Below are positions 51,758 to 64,000 of a stretch of DNA of 64,000 bases, in pieces (position 1 is the stretch's first letter; the number at the start of each line of letters is the position of its first letter). Source of the stretch: Aristolochia californica (taxonomy: Eukaryota; Streptophyta; Magnoliopsida; Piperales; Aristolochiaceae); NCBI GenBank assembly GCA_029961685.1, contig JARWKL010000015.1, forward strand, positions 10,166,801 through 10,230,800, written 5' to 3'. The position numbers were made by a program, and so were the translations under genes. The notes under the pieces are model-generated. The model was given only the letters and a program-made list of their open reading frames with translations, had not been told where the DNA came from and ran no database searches.

Positions 51758-52113
51758 TTAGGATCAATTAGAAATCTCTTTCTTATAAAATTCCACCAAG
51801 TTATGAGGGGTTGTACTAGTGGAATTTTCCAAACATGGATAACAAAACTTTGGAGTTCATTTTAAGTGCACGAAATAATGTTTTTTTGCATACATGAACT
51901 CTAAAATTTTCTTTTTGTTTACAAGAAAAGTTTGGAATTGAAAAAAAATTGAATATCCAAAATGGAAATGCACAAAGTGGGTTGTTTGGCCATGGTAAAT
52001 ATCCAACCACAAACTTGAGAATTTAATTTTTTCTACTCGAAAGTTTTGGATCTTTAGGTCATTTGCATTTTCAACATGTTTCTAGCATGCATACCCACCA
52101 CATTTAAACCATG
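51758..52113 (+). repeat. S monomer with two deletions (356 bp)
   Basis: At about 51,879, GAAATAATG joins TTTTTTTGCATAC, losing the stretch with TTCTTCACTTACATTTATTA. At about 51,975, AAATGCACAAA joins GTGGGTTG, losing most of the region from TGCTGAGAGAG through AGGCAAAAA. Together about 100 bp are missing. Confidence 0.85.
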
Positions 52114-52537
52114 TTAGGATCAATTACAAATCTCTTTCTTATAAAATTCCGTCAAGCTATTAGGGGTTGTACTAGTGGAATTTCCCAAACATGGATAACA
52201 AAACTTTGGAGTTCTTTTTTAGTGCGTGAAATAATTTTCTTCATTTATATTTATTTTAGTTTTCAAATTTTTTCTGCATACATGAACTCTAAAATTGTCA
52301 TTTTGTTTACGAGAAAAGTGGGACAACTTTGGATTTCAAAAAAAAAATTGAACATCCAAAATGGAAATGCACAAATGCTGGAAGAGTTAATTTCAAAAAG
52401 TATCTCTGATTTCGAAGGATCGGCAAAACGTGGGTTGTTTGGCTCTGGTAAATATCCAACCACACGTTAACTTGGGAATTTAATTTTTTCTACTCCTTGA
52501 AATTTTTGGATCATTAGGTCATTTTCATCTTCAACAT

Positions 52538-52560
52538 GTTTCGGGCACATTTAAAACATG
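52538..52560 (+). repeat. Short deletion in the AACATGTT/GCATGC box
   Basis: AACATGTTTCGGGCA runs directly into CATTTAAAACATG, removing roughly 14 bp that normally reads TGCATACCCACCAC. It is one of several rearrangements located in this box. Confidence 0.75.
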
Positions 52561-55500
52561 TTAGGATCAATTAGAAATCTCTTTCTTATAAAATTCCACC
52601 AAGTTATCAGGGGTTGTACAAGTGGAATTTCCAAAACATGGATAACAAAACTTTGGAGTTCCATTTTAGTGCGTGAAATAATTTTCTTCACTTATTTTTA
52701 TTATAGTTTTGAAATTTTTTTCTTCATAATTGAACTCTAAAATTTTAATTTTGTTTACGAGAAATGTGGGACAAGTTTTGATATGAAAAAAAAATTGAAC
52801 ATCCAAAATGGAAATGCAAAAATCTGAGAGAGATAATTCCATAAAGTTTCTCAGATTTAAAAGGATAGGCTAAAAGTGGGTTTTTTGGCTCGTGTAAATA
52901 TCTAACCACACGTTAACTTGAGAATATAATTTTTTGTACTGTTTGAAATTTTTGGATCATTAGGTCATTTGTATCTTCAACATGTTTCAGGCATGCATAC
53001 CCACCACATTTAAAACATGTTAGGATCAATTAGAAATCTCTTTTTTATAAAATTCCACCAAGCTATTAGGGCTTGTACTAGTGGAATTACCCAAACATAG
53101 ATAACAAAACTTTGGATTTCATTTTTTGTGCCTAAAGTAATTTTCTTCACTTAATTTATTATAGTTTTCAAATTTTTGCTGCATACATGAACTCTTAACT
53201 TTTCATTTTGTTTACGTGAAAAGAGGGACAAGTTCGGATTTAAAAAAAAATTGATAATCCAAAATGGAAATGCACAAATACTCAGAGAGATAATTCCAAA
53301 AAGTATCTCTGATTTTGAAGGATAGGCAAAAAGTGGGTTGTTCGGATCTGGTAAATATCCAACCTCACGTTAACTTGCAAATTTAATTTTTTCTACTCCT
53401 TGAAATTTTTGGATGATTAGGTCATTTGCATCTTCAACATGTTTCTGGCATGCGCACCCACCACATTTAAAACATGTTAGGATCAATTGGAAATCTCATT
53501 CTTATATAATTCCACAAACCTATTAGGGGTTGTTCTAGTGGAATTTGTAAACATGGATAACAAAACTTTGGTGTTCCATTTTAGTGCGTGAAATAATTTT
53601 CTTCACTTACATTTCTTATAGTTTTCAAATTTTTTCTTCATACATGAGCTCTAAAATTTACATTTTGTTTACGAGAAAAGTAGGAAATTTTTGGATTTGA
53701 AAAAAAAATTTAACAACCAAAATGGAAATGCACAAATGCTGAGAGAGATAATTCCAAAAAGTATCTCTGATTTTGAAGGATAGGCAAAAGGTGGGTTGTT
53801 TGGATCTGGTAAATATCCAACCACGCGTTAACTTGAGAATTTAATTTTTTCTACTCCTTGAAATTTTTGGATCATTAGGTCATTTGCATCTTCAACATGT
53901 TTCGGGCATGCATACCCACCACATTTAAAACATGTTAGGATCAATTAGAAATCTCTTTCTTATAAAATTCCATCGAGTTACTAGGGGTTGTACTAGTAGA
54001 ATTTCCCAAACATGGATAACAAAACTTTTGAGTTCATTTTTAGTGCATGAAATAATTTTCTTCACTTACATTTATTATAGTTTTCAAATTTTTTCTTCAT
54101 ACATGAGGTCTAAAATTTTCATTTTGTTTACGAGAAAATTGGGACAAGTTTGGATTTGAAAAAAAAATTGAACATACAAAATGGAAATGCACAAATGCAG
54201 AGAGAGATATTTTCCAAAAGTATCTCTGAATTTGAAGGATAAGCAAAAAGTGGGTGTTTTGGCTCTAGTAAATATCCAACTACACGTTAACTTGAGAATT
54301 TAATTTTTTTTTTCCTTGAAATTTTTGGATCATTAGGTCATTTGCATCTTCAACATGTTTCTAGCATGGATACCCACCACACTTAAAACATGTTAGGATG
54401 AATTAGAAATCTCTTTCTTATAAAATTCCACCAAGCTATCAGGGGTTGTACTAGTGGAATTTCCCAAACAGGGATAACAAAACATTGGAGTTCATTTTTA
54501 GTGCATGAAATAATTTTCTTCACTTACATTTATTATACTTTTCAAATTTTTTCCTCATACATGAGCTCTAAAATTTTCATCTTGTTTACGAGAAAAGTGG
54601 GACAAGTTTGGATTTGAAAAAAAAATCGAACATCCATAATGGAAATGCAGAAATGCTGAGAGAGATAATTCCAAAAAGTATCACAGATTTTGAAGGATAG
54701 GCAAAAAGTGGGTTGTTTGGCTCTGGTAAATATCCTACCACACGTTAACTTGAGAATTTAATTTTTTCTACTCCTTGAAATTTTTTGATCATTAGGTCAT
54801 TTGCATCTTGAACATGTTTCGGGCATGCATACCCACCACATTTAAAACATGTTAGAAATCTCTTTCTTATAAAATTCCACCAAGTTATCAGGGTTTGTAC
54901 TAGTGGAATTTTCAAAACATGGATAACCAAACTTTGGAGTTCATTTTTAGTGCGTGAAATAATTTTCTTCACTTATATTTATTATAGTGTTCCAATTTTT
55001 TCTGCATACATGAGCTCTGAAATTTTCACTTTGTTTATGAGAAAAGTGGGACAAGTTTGGATTTGAAAAAAAAATTGAACAACCAAAATGGAAATGCACA
55101 AATGCTGAGAGAGATATTCCAAAAAGTATCTCTGATTTTGAAGGATAGGCAAAAAGTGGGTTGTTTGGCTCTGGTAAATATCCAACCACACGTTAACTGG
55201 AGAATTTAATTTTTTTTACTCATTGAAATTTTTGGATCATTAGGTCATTTGCATCTTGAACATGTTTCTGGCATGCATACCCACCAATTTTAAAATATTT
55301 AGGATAGATTAGAAATCTATTCCTTATAAAATTCCATTAGCTATTAGGGGTTGTACTAATGGAATTTCCCAAAACATGGATAACAAAACTTTGGAGTTCA
55401 TTTTAAGTGCATGAAATAATTTTATTCACTTACATTTACAATAGTTTTCAATTTTTTTCGGCATACATGAACTCTAAAATTTTCATTTTGTTTACGAGAA

Positions 55501-58500
55501 AAGTGGGACATGTTTGGATATGAAAAAAAAATTGAACATCCAAAATGGAAATGCACAAATGCTGAGAGAGATCATTCAAAAAAGTATCTCTGATTTTGAA
55601 GGATAGGCAAAAGTTGGGTTGTTTGGCTCTGCTAAATATCCAACCACAAGTTAACATGAGAATTTAATTTTTTCTACCCCATGAAATTTTTGGATCATTA
55701 GGTCATTTCCATCTTCAACATGTTTTTGGAATGCATAGCCACCACATTTAAAATATGTTTCGATCAATTAGAAATCTCTTTCTTATGAAATTCCACCAAG
55801 CTATTAGGGGTTGTTCTAGTGGAATATTCCAAACATGGATAACAAAACTTTGGAGTTCCATTTTAGAGCGTGAAATAATTTTCTTCACTTACTTTTATTA
55901 TAGTTTTCAAATTTTTTCTTCATACATGAACTCTAAAATTTACATTTTATTTACGAGAAAAGTGGGACAAGTTTGGGTTAGAAAAAAAATTTGAACATCC
56001 AAAATGGAAATGCACAAATGCTTAGAGAGATATTCCAAAAAGTATCTCTGATTTTGAAGGATAGGCAAAAAGTGGGTTGTTCGGCTCTAGTAAATTATCC
56101 AACCACACGTTAACTTGAGAATTTAATTTTTTCTACTCCTTGAAATTTTTGGATCATTAGGTCATTTTCATCTTCATCAAGTTTCTGGCATGCATACCCA
56201 CCTCATTTAAAACATGTTAGGATCAATTAGAAATCTCTTTCTAATAAAATTCCACCAAGATATTAGGGGTTGTACTTGTGGAATTTCCAAAACATGGATA
56301 ACAAAACTTTGGAGTTCATTTTTAGTGCGTGAAATAATTTTCTTCACTTACATTTATTATAGTTTTCAAATTTTTCCTGCATACATGAACTCTAAAATTT
56401 TCATTTTGTTAACAAGAAAAGTGGGACAAATTTGGATTTGAAAAAAAAAATGAACATCCAAAATGGAAAAGCACAAATGCTTGGAGAGATAATTCCAAAA
56501 AGTATATCTGATTTTGAAGGATAGGCAAAAAGTGGGTTGTTTCGCTCTGGTAAATATCGAACCACACGTTAACTTGAGAATTTAATTTTTTCTACTCCTT
56601 GAAATTTTTGGATCATTAGGTCATTTGAATCTTCAACATGTTTCTGGAATGCATACCCACCAAATTTAAAACATGTTAGGATCAATCAGAAATCCCTTTC
56701 TTATAAAATTCCACCAAGATATTAGGGGTTGTACTAGTGGAATTCCCAAACATGGATAACAAAGCTTTGGAGTTCATTTTAAGTGCGTGAAATAATTTTC
56801 TTCACTTACATTTATTATAGTTTTTAAATATTTTTTGCATACATGAACTCTAAAATTTTCATTTTGTTTACGAGAAAAGTGGGACAAGTTTGGATTTGAA
56901 AAAAAAATTGAACATCCAAAATGGAAATGTACAAATATAGAGAAAAATAATTCAGAAAAGTATCTTTAATTTTGAAGGATAGGCAAAAAGTGGGTTTTTG
57001 GGCTCTTGTAAATATCGAACGACACGTTTACTTGAGAATTTAATTTTTTCTACTCCTTGAAATTTTTGGATCATTAGGTCATTTGCATCTTCAACATTTT
57101 TCTGGCATGCAAACCACCACATTTAAAACATTTCAGGATCAATTAGAAACTCTTTCTTAAAAAATTCCACCAAGCTATTAGGGGTTGTACTAGTGGAATT
57201 TCCCAAACATGGATAACAAAACTTTGGAGTTCATTTTTAGTGCGTGAAATAATTTTCTTCACTTACATTTATTATAGTTTTCAATTTTTTTGCATACATG
57301 AACTGTAAAATTTTCATTTTGTTTACGTGAAGTGGGACAAGTTTGGATTTGAAAAACAAAATTGAACATCCAAAATGGAAATACAAAAATGATGTGGGAG
57401 ATAATTCCAAAAAGCATCTCTGATTTTGAAGGATATGCAAAAAGTGGGTTGTTTGGCTCTGGTAAAATATCCAACCCACACATTAACTTGAAAATTTAAT
57501 TTTTTCTACACTTGAAATTTTTGAATCATTAGGTCATTTACATCTTCAACATATTTCTGGCATGCATACCAACCCCATTTAAAACATGTTAGGATTAATT
57601 AGAAATCTCTTTCTAGTAAAATTCCACCCAGCTACAAGGGGTTGGTCTAGTGAAATTTCCCAAACATGGATAACAAAACTTTGGAGCTCATTTTTAGTGC
57701 ATGAAATAATTTTCTTCACTTACATTTATTATAGTTTTCAAATTTTTTCTGCATACATGAGCTCTAAAATTTTCATTTTGTTTACGAGAAAATTGGGACA
57801 AGTTTGGATTTGAAAAAAAAATTGAACATCCAAAATGAAAATGCACAAATGCAGAGAGAGATATTTTCAAAAAGTATCTCTGATTTCGAAGGATAGGCAA
57901 AAAGTGGGTGTTTTGGCTCTGGTAAATATCCAACTACACGTTAACTTGAGAATTTAATTTTTTCTATTCCTTGAAATTTTTGGATCATTAGATCATTTGC
58001 ATCTTCAACATGTTTCTAGAATGTATACCCACCGCACTTAAACCATGTTAGGATGAATTAGAAATCTCTTTCTTATAAAATTCCACCAAGCTATCAGGGG
58101 TTGTACTAGTGGAATTTCCTAAATATGGATAACAAAACTTTGGAGTTCATTTTTAGTGCCAGAAATAATTTTCTTCACTTACATTTATTATAGTTTTCAA
58201 ATTTTTGTTGCATACATAAACTTTAAACTTTTCATTTTGTTTACGAGAAAAGTGGGACAAGTTCTGATTGAAAACAAAATTGATAATACAAAATGGAAAT
58301 GTACAAATGCTGAGAGTCATAATTTAAAAAATATCTCTGATTTTGAAGGATAGGTAAAAAGTGGGTTGTTCGGCTCTAGTAAATATGCAACATCACGTTA
58401 ACTTGAGAATTTAATTTCTTTTACTCCTTGAAATTTTTGGATCATTAGGTCATTTTCTTCTTCAACATGTTTCTGGGAGGCATACCCACCACATTTAAAA

Positions 58501-59422
58501 CATGTTAGGATCAATTAGAAATCTCTTTTTTATAAAATTCCACGAAGCTATTAGGGGTTGTACTACTGGATTTTCCAAAACATGGATAACAAAACTTTGG
58601 AGTTCATTTTTAGTGCATGAAATAATTTTCTTCACTAACATTTATTATAGTTTTCAAATTTTTTCTGCATACATGAACTCTAAAATTTTCATTTTGTTTA
58701 CGAGAAAAGTTGGACAAGTTTGGATTTGAAAAAATAAATTGAACATCCAAAATGGAAATGCACAAATGCTGAGAGAGATATTTTCAAAAATTATCTCTGA
58801 TTTTGAAGGAAAGGCAAAAAGTTCGTGTTTTTTCTCAGGTAAATATCTAACTACACGTTCACTTGAGAATTTAATTTTTTCTATTCCTTGAAATTTTTGG
58901 ATCATTAAGTCATTTCTATCTTCAAGATGGTTCTAGCATGCATACCCACCACATTTAAAACATGTAAGCATCAATTAGAAATCTCTTTCTAATAAAGTTC
59001 CACCAAGATATTAGGGGTTGTACTAGTGGAATTTCCCAAACATTAATAACAAAACTTTGGAGTTCATATTTAGTGCGAGAAATAATTTTCTTCACTTACA
59101 TTTATTTTAGTTTTCAAATTTTTTCTGCATACATGAACTCTAAAATTTTCATTTCGTTTACGAGAAAAGTGGGACAAGTTTGGATTTGAAAAAAAAATTG
59201 AACATCAAAAAAGGAAATGAACAAATGCTGAGAAAGATAATTCCAAAAAGTATCTCTGATTTTGAAGGATAGGAAAAAAGTGGGTTGTTTGGCTCGGGTA
59301 AATATCCAACCACACGTTAACTTGAGGATTTAATTTTTGCTACTCCTTGAAATTTTTGGATCAACAGGTCATTTGCATCTTCAACATGTTTCTAGCATGC
59401 ATACCACCACATTTAAAACAGG
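52561..59422 (+). repeat. S array, fourth part: mixed variants leading into the pentamer
   Basis: Monomers start at 52561, 53020, 53477, 53935, 54393, 54852, 55299, 55758, 56217, 56676, 57133, 57589, 58048, 58505 and 58965, spacing 447-460 bp. A variant with TTCCATTTTAG and TTTTCTTCATA recurs at 52561, 53477 and 55758 (and earlier at 44489). A variant with GAGAGATATTTTC, GGGTGTTTTGGCTC and CCAACTACACG recurs at 53935 and 57589 (3,654 bp, eight monomers), with a relative at 58505. The monomer at 58048 looks recombinant: its first half is like 54393 and its second half carries GGTAAAAAGTGGGTTGTTCGG, typical of the pentamer. A 10 bp slippage deletion (CATGTTAGAAATC) occurs at 54852. No gene is seen. 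Confidence 0.92.
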
Positions 59423-62400
59423 TTTGGATCAATTAGAAATCTCTATCTTATAAAATTCCAGAAAGCTATTAGGGGTTGTACTAGTGGAATTTCCCCAACA
59501 TGGATAACAAAACTTTGGAGTTCATTTTTAGTGCGTGAAATAATTTTCTTCACTTACATTTATTATAGTTTTCAAATTTTTGCTGCATACATGAACTGTA
59601 AATATTTCATTTTGTTTACGAGAAAAGTGGGACAAGTTTGGATTTAAAAAAAAATTGATAATCCAAAATAGAAATGCACAAATGCTGAGAGAGATAATTC
59701 CAAAAAGTATCTCTGATTTTAAAGGATAGGTAAAAAGTGGGTTGTTCGGCTCTAGTAATTATCCAACCTCACGTTAACTTCAGAATTTAATTTCTTCTAC
59801 TCGTTGAAAACTTTGGATCATTCGGTCATTTTCATCTTCAACATGTTTCTGGCATGCCTACCCACCTCATTTAAAACATGTTAGGATCAATTAGAAATCT
59901 CTTTCTTATAAAATTCCACCAAGCTATTAGGGGTTGTACTAGTGGAATTTCCATAACGCGGATAACAAAACTTTGGAGTTCATTTTTAGTGCGTGAAATA
60001 ATTTTCTTCACGTACTTTTATTATAGTTTTCAAATTTTTCCTGCATACATGAACTCTTAAAGTTTCATTTTGTTTACGAGATATGTGGGACAAGTTTGGA
60101 TTTAAAAAAAATATTGAACATCCAAAATGGAAATGCCCATATGCTGAGAGAGATAACTCCAAAAAGTATCACAGATTTTGAAGGATATGCAAAAAGTGGG
60201 TTGTTTGGCTCATGTAAATATCCAACCACATGTTAACTTGAGAATTTAATTTTTTCTACTCCTAAAAATATTTGGATAATTAGGACATTTGTATCTTCAA
60301 CATGTTTCTCGCACGAATACCTACCACATTTAAAACATGTTAGGATCAATTAGAAATCTCTTCCTTATAAAATTCCATCAAGCTATTAGGGGTTGTACTA
60401 GTGGAATTTCTCAAACATGGATAACAAAACATTGGAGTTCATTTTTAGTGCGTGAAAAAATTTTCTTCACCTACATTTATTATAGTTTTTAAATTTTTTC
60501 AGCATCCATGAACTCTAAAATTTCATTTTGTTTAAGAAAAAAGTGGGACAACTTGGATTTGAAAAAACAATTGAACATCCAAAATGGAAATGCACAAATG
60601 CTGAGAGATATAATTCCAAAAACTATCTCTGAGTTTGAAGGATAGGCAAAAAGTGGGTTGTTTGGCTCTGGTAAATATCCAACCCCACGTTAACTTGAGA
60701 ATTTAATTTTTGGTACTCCTTGAGATTTTTGGATCAATAGGTGATTTGCATCTTGAACATGTTTCTGGCATGCATACCCACCACATTTAAAACATGTTTG
60801 GATCAATTTAGAAATCTCTTTCTTATAAAATTCCACAAAGCTATTAGGGGTTGTACTAGTGGAATTTCCCCAACATGGATAACAAAACTTTGGAGTTCAT
60901 TTTTAGTGCATGAAATAATTTTCTTCACTTACATCTTTATTATAGTTTTCAAAATTTTGCTGCATACATGAACTCTAAACATTTCATTTTGTTTACGAGA
61001 AAAGTGGGACAAGTTTGGATTTTAAAAAAAAAATGATAATCCAAATTGGAAATGCACAAATGCTGAGAGAGATAACTCCAAAAAGTATCTCTGATTTTGA
61101 AGGATAGGTAAAAAGTCGGTTGTTCGGCTCTGGTAATTATCCAACCTCACGTTAACTTGAGAATTTAATTTCTTCTACTTGTTGAAAACTTCGGATCATT
61201 AGGTCATTTTCATCTTCAACATGTTTCTGGCATCCATACCCATCACATTTAAAACATGTTAGGATCAATTAGAAATCTTTTTCTTATAAAATTCCACCAA
61301 GCTATTAGGGGTTGTACTAGTGGACTTTCCCAAACATGGATAACAAAACTATGGAGTTCATTTTTAGTACGTGAAATAATTTTCTTCACTTACTTTTATT
61401 ATAGTTTTGAAATTTTTTCTGCATACATGAACTCTAAAAGTTTCATTTTATTTACGAGAAATGTGGGGCAAGTTTAGATTTGAAAAAAAAATTGAACATC
61501 CAAAATTGAAAAGCACAAATGCTGAGAGAGATACTTCCAAAAAGTATCTCTGATTTTGAAGGATAGGCAAAAAGTGGGTTTTTTGGCTCTGGTAAATATC
61601 CAACCTCACGTTAACTTGAGAATTTAATTTTTTGTACTCCTTGAAATATTTGGATCTTTAGGTCATTTGCATCTTCAACATTTTTTTGGCATGCATACCA
61701 CCACATTTAAAACATGTTAGGATCAATTAGAAATCTCTTCCTTATAAAATTTCTTCAAGCTATTAGGGGTTGTAGTAGTGGAATTGCCCGAACATGGATA
61801 ACAAAACTTTTGAGTTCATTTTTAGTGCGTGAAATAATTTTCTTCACTTACATTTATTATAGTTTTCAAATTTTTGCTGCGTACATGAACTGTAAACATT
61901 TCATTTTGTTTACGAGAAAAGTGGGACAAGTTTGGATTTAAAAAAACTGATAATCCAAAATGGAAATGCACAAATGCTGAGAGAGATAATTCTCTGATTT
62001 TGAAGGATAGGTAAAAAGTGGGTTGTTCGGCTCTAGTAAATTATCCAACCTCACGTTAATTTGAGAATTTAATTTCTTCTACTCGTTGAAAACTTTGGAT
62101 CATTAGGTCATTTTCATCTTCAACATATTTCTGGCATGCATACCCACCTCATTTAAAACATGTTAGGATCAATTAGAAATCACTTTCTTATAAAATTTCA
62201 CCAAGCTATTAGGGGTGTTGTACTAGTGGAATTTCCCAAACAAGGATAACAAAACTTTGGAGTTCATATTTAGTGCGTGAAATAATTTTCTTCACTTAAT
62301 GTTATTATAGTTTTCAAATTTTTCCCACATACATGAACTCTAAAAGTTTCATTTTATTTACGAGAAATTTGGGACAAGTTTGGATTTGAAAAAAACATTG

Positions 62401-64000
62401 AAAATCCAAAATGGAAATGCACATATGCTGAGAGAGATAACTCCAAAAAGTTTCTCAGATTTTGAAGGATATGCAAAAAGTGGGATGTTTGGCTCATGTA
62501 AATATCATACCACACGTTAACTTGAGAATTTAATTTTTTATACTCCTTAAAATATTTGGATATTTAGGTCATTTGCATCTTCAACATGTTTCTCGCATGC
62601 ATACCTACCACATTTAAATCATGTTAGGATCAATTACAAATCTCTTCCTTATAAAATTCCATCAAGCTATTAGGGCTTGTACTAGTGGAATTTCCCAAAC
62701 ATGGATAACAAAACATTGGAGTTCATTTTTAGTGCGTGAAAAAATTTTCTACACCTACATTTATTATAGTTTTTAAATTTTTTTAGCATACATGAACTCT
62801 AAAATTTCATTTTGTTTACGAAAAAAGTTGGACAACTTGGATTTGAAAAAAAAATTGAACATCCAAAATGGAAATGCACAAATGCTGAGAGAGATAATTC
62901 CAAAAACTATCTCTGAGTTTGAAGGATAGGCAAAAAGTGGGTTGTTTGGCTCTAGTAAGTATCCAACCCCACGTTAACTTGAGAATTTAATTTTTTGTAC
63001 TCCTTGAAATTTTTGGATCATTACGTGATTTGCATCTTCAACATGTTTCTGGCATGCATACCCACCACATTTAAAACATGTTTGGATCAATTAGAAATCT
63101 CTTTCTTATGAAATTCCACAAAGCTATTAGCGGTTGTAATAGTGGAATTTCCCCAACATGGATAACAAAACTTTGGAGTTCATTTTTAGTGTATGAAATA
63201 ATTTTCTTCACTTACATCTTTATCATAGTTTTCAAATTTTTGCTGCATACATGAACTCTAAACATTTCATTTTGTTTACGAGAAAAGTGGGACAAGTTTG
63301 GATTTTAAAAAAAAATGATAATCCAAAATGGAAATGCACAAATGCTGAGAGAGATAACTCCAAAATGTATCTCTGATTTTGAAGGATAGGTAAAAAGTGG
63401 GTTGTTCGGATCTGGTAATTATCCAACCTCACGTTAACTTGAGAATTTAATTTCTTCTACTCCTTGAAAACTTCGAATCATTAGGTCATTTTCATCTTCA
63501 ACATGTTTCTGGCATCCGTACCCATCACATTTAAAACATGTTAGGATCAATTAGAAATCTTTTTCTTATAAAATTCCACCAAGCTATTAGGGGTTGTACT
63601 TGTGGAATTTCCCAAACATGGATAACAAAACTGTGGAGTTCATTTTTAGTGCGTGATATAATTTTGTTCACTTACTTTTATTATAGTTTTCAAATTTTTT
63701 CTGCATACATGAACTCTAAAAGTTTCATTTTATTTACGAGAAATGTGGGGCAAGTTTAGATTTGAAAAAAAAATTGAACATCCAAAATTGAAAAGCACAA
63801 ATGCTGAGAGAGATAATTCCAAAAAGTATCTCTGATTTTGAAGGATAGGCAAAAAGTGGGTTTTTTGGCTCTGGTAAATATCCAACCACACATTAACTTG
63901 AGAATTTAATTTTTTCTACTCCTTGAAATATTTGGATCTTTAGGTCATTTGCATCTTCAAAATGTTTCTAGCATGCATACCACCACATTTAAAACATGTT
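59423..64000 (+). repeat. Pentameric higher-order repeat of S monomers (~2.28 kb)
   Basis: Monomers start at 59423, 59881, 60340, 60797, 61259, 61717, 62163, 62624, 63081, 63541 and 63999. The variant in each recurs five monomers later: 59881 to 62163 (2,282 bp), 60340 to 62624 (2,284), 60797 to 63081 (2,284), 61259 to 63541 (2,282), 61717 to 63999 (2,282). Diagnostics by position: first, TTGATAATCC with GGTAAAAAGTGGGTTGTTCGG; second, GAAGGATATGCAAAAAGTGG with CTCATGTAAATATC; third, CTCTTCCTTATAAAATTCCA with ACATTGGAGTTC and GTGAAAAAATTTTC; fourth, CATGTTTGGATCAA with TCCCCAACATGG and CTTACATCTTTAT; fifth, AAATCTTTTTC with GTGGGGCAAGTTTAG and CAAAATTGAAAAGCAC. The array continues past the window end. 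Confidence 0.9.

Larger units (their letters stand above)
42690..52560 (+). repeat. S array, third part
   Basis: Monomers start at 42690, 43148, 43583, 44033, 44489, 44948, 45406, 45861, 46313, 46762, 47218, 47673, 48032 (truncated start), 48487, 48946, 49403, 49859, 50315, 50758, 51301, 51758 and 52114. Typical spacing is 448-459 bp. This block has the most internal deletions of the S domain, and the only non-satellite insertion in the window. No gene is seen. A 22 bp deletion at about 43,273 (TTTTCTT joined to TCAAATTT) makes the 43148 monomer 435 bp. Confidence 0.94.

Noticed and set aside
24564..63432. Recurrent minus-strand ORFs such as MVGYLPEPNNPLFAYPSKSEIL
   Set aside because: This is the other strand of the same monomer segment, often with two overlapping open frames at once (for example MWLDIYQSQTTHFLPIL in the next frame), which is typical of stop-poor repeat sequence rather than coding selection.
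30817..64000. Recurrent plus-strand ORFs starting MLGSIRNLFLIKFHQ and ending in a YYSFQIF-like stretch
   Set aside because: They are the same part of the satellite monomer translated again and again. The longest is 119 codons, frames are broken at different points, the monomer length is not a multiple of three, and substitutions do not look restricted to silent positions. I recognise no protein family.
1..64000. CRISPR-like array because of regular repeats
   Set aside because: There are no short repeats with unique spacers. The whole 457 or 670 bp unit is repeated, and there are no cas genes.
24306..64000. Short monomers as independent satellite family unrelated to the long ones
   Set aside because: All landmarks occur in the same order in both, and five intermediates lie at the boundary, so they are one family.
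1..64000. Retrotransposon or LTR tandem as the origin of the array
   Set aside because: I see no TG...CA-bounded LTR, primer-binding site, polypurine tract next to an LTR, or gag/pol motif in any frame.

Overview
This 64 kb window holds no gene that I can support. From end to end it is one head-to-tail satellite DNA array, very A+T-rich (roughly 70% or more by eye), with every monomer in the same orientation. About 124 monomers can be counted by one landmark, TTAGGATCAA, which sits just after AAAACATG. The many short ORFs are the same few translations recurring once per monomer. The usual monomer length (457 bp) is not a multiple of three, and the frames are broken differently from copy to copy. 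I find no rRNA, tRNA, CRISPR array, transposon ORF, LTR or telomere repeat. The organism is a eukaryote. Monomers of about 457 and 670 bp with complex higher-order organisation would fit a plant pericentromere, centromere or heterochromatic block, but no sequence here proves the taxon or the chromosomal site.

Layout. (1) 1-9,752: long (L) monomers of about 675 bp carrying the box GGCATGCATATCCATATTT. Between about 0.9 and 6 kb, two variants (A and B) alternate as a dimer of about 1.35 kb. (2) 9,753-24,458: L monomers of about 670 bp in which that box reads CATATCCACCACATTT. Many carry a poly-G tract at a fixed site, up to 36 G. One isolated short monomer sits inside this block at about 15.9-16.4 kb. 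(3) 24,459-26,804: five transitional short monomers of 464-475 bp. They have lost an L-specific segment of about 185 bp but still keep other L features. (4) 26,805-59,422: typical short (S) monomers of about 457 bp, a mosaic of local and long-range duplications. (5) 59,423-64,000: S monomers in a clear five-monomer higher-order repeat of about 2.28 kb, two copies plus the start of a third.

The most informative features are these. The L-to-S boundary has ordered intermediates. The isolated S monomer at 16 kb is a close copy of one 13,013 bp away. Poly-G expansions are confined to the L-only segment. There is a single 58 bp stretch of non-satellite DNA at 51,196-51,253. Deletions, duplications and the insertion recur at a conserved box bounded by two AACATGTT palindromes. 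Together they record how such an array changes by unequal exchange, conversion-like copying and microhomology deletion. All comparisons were made by eye, so percent identities are not given.
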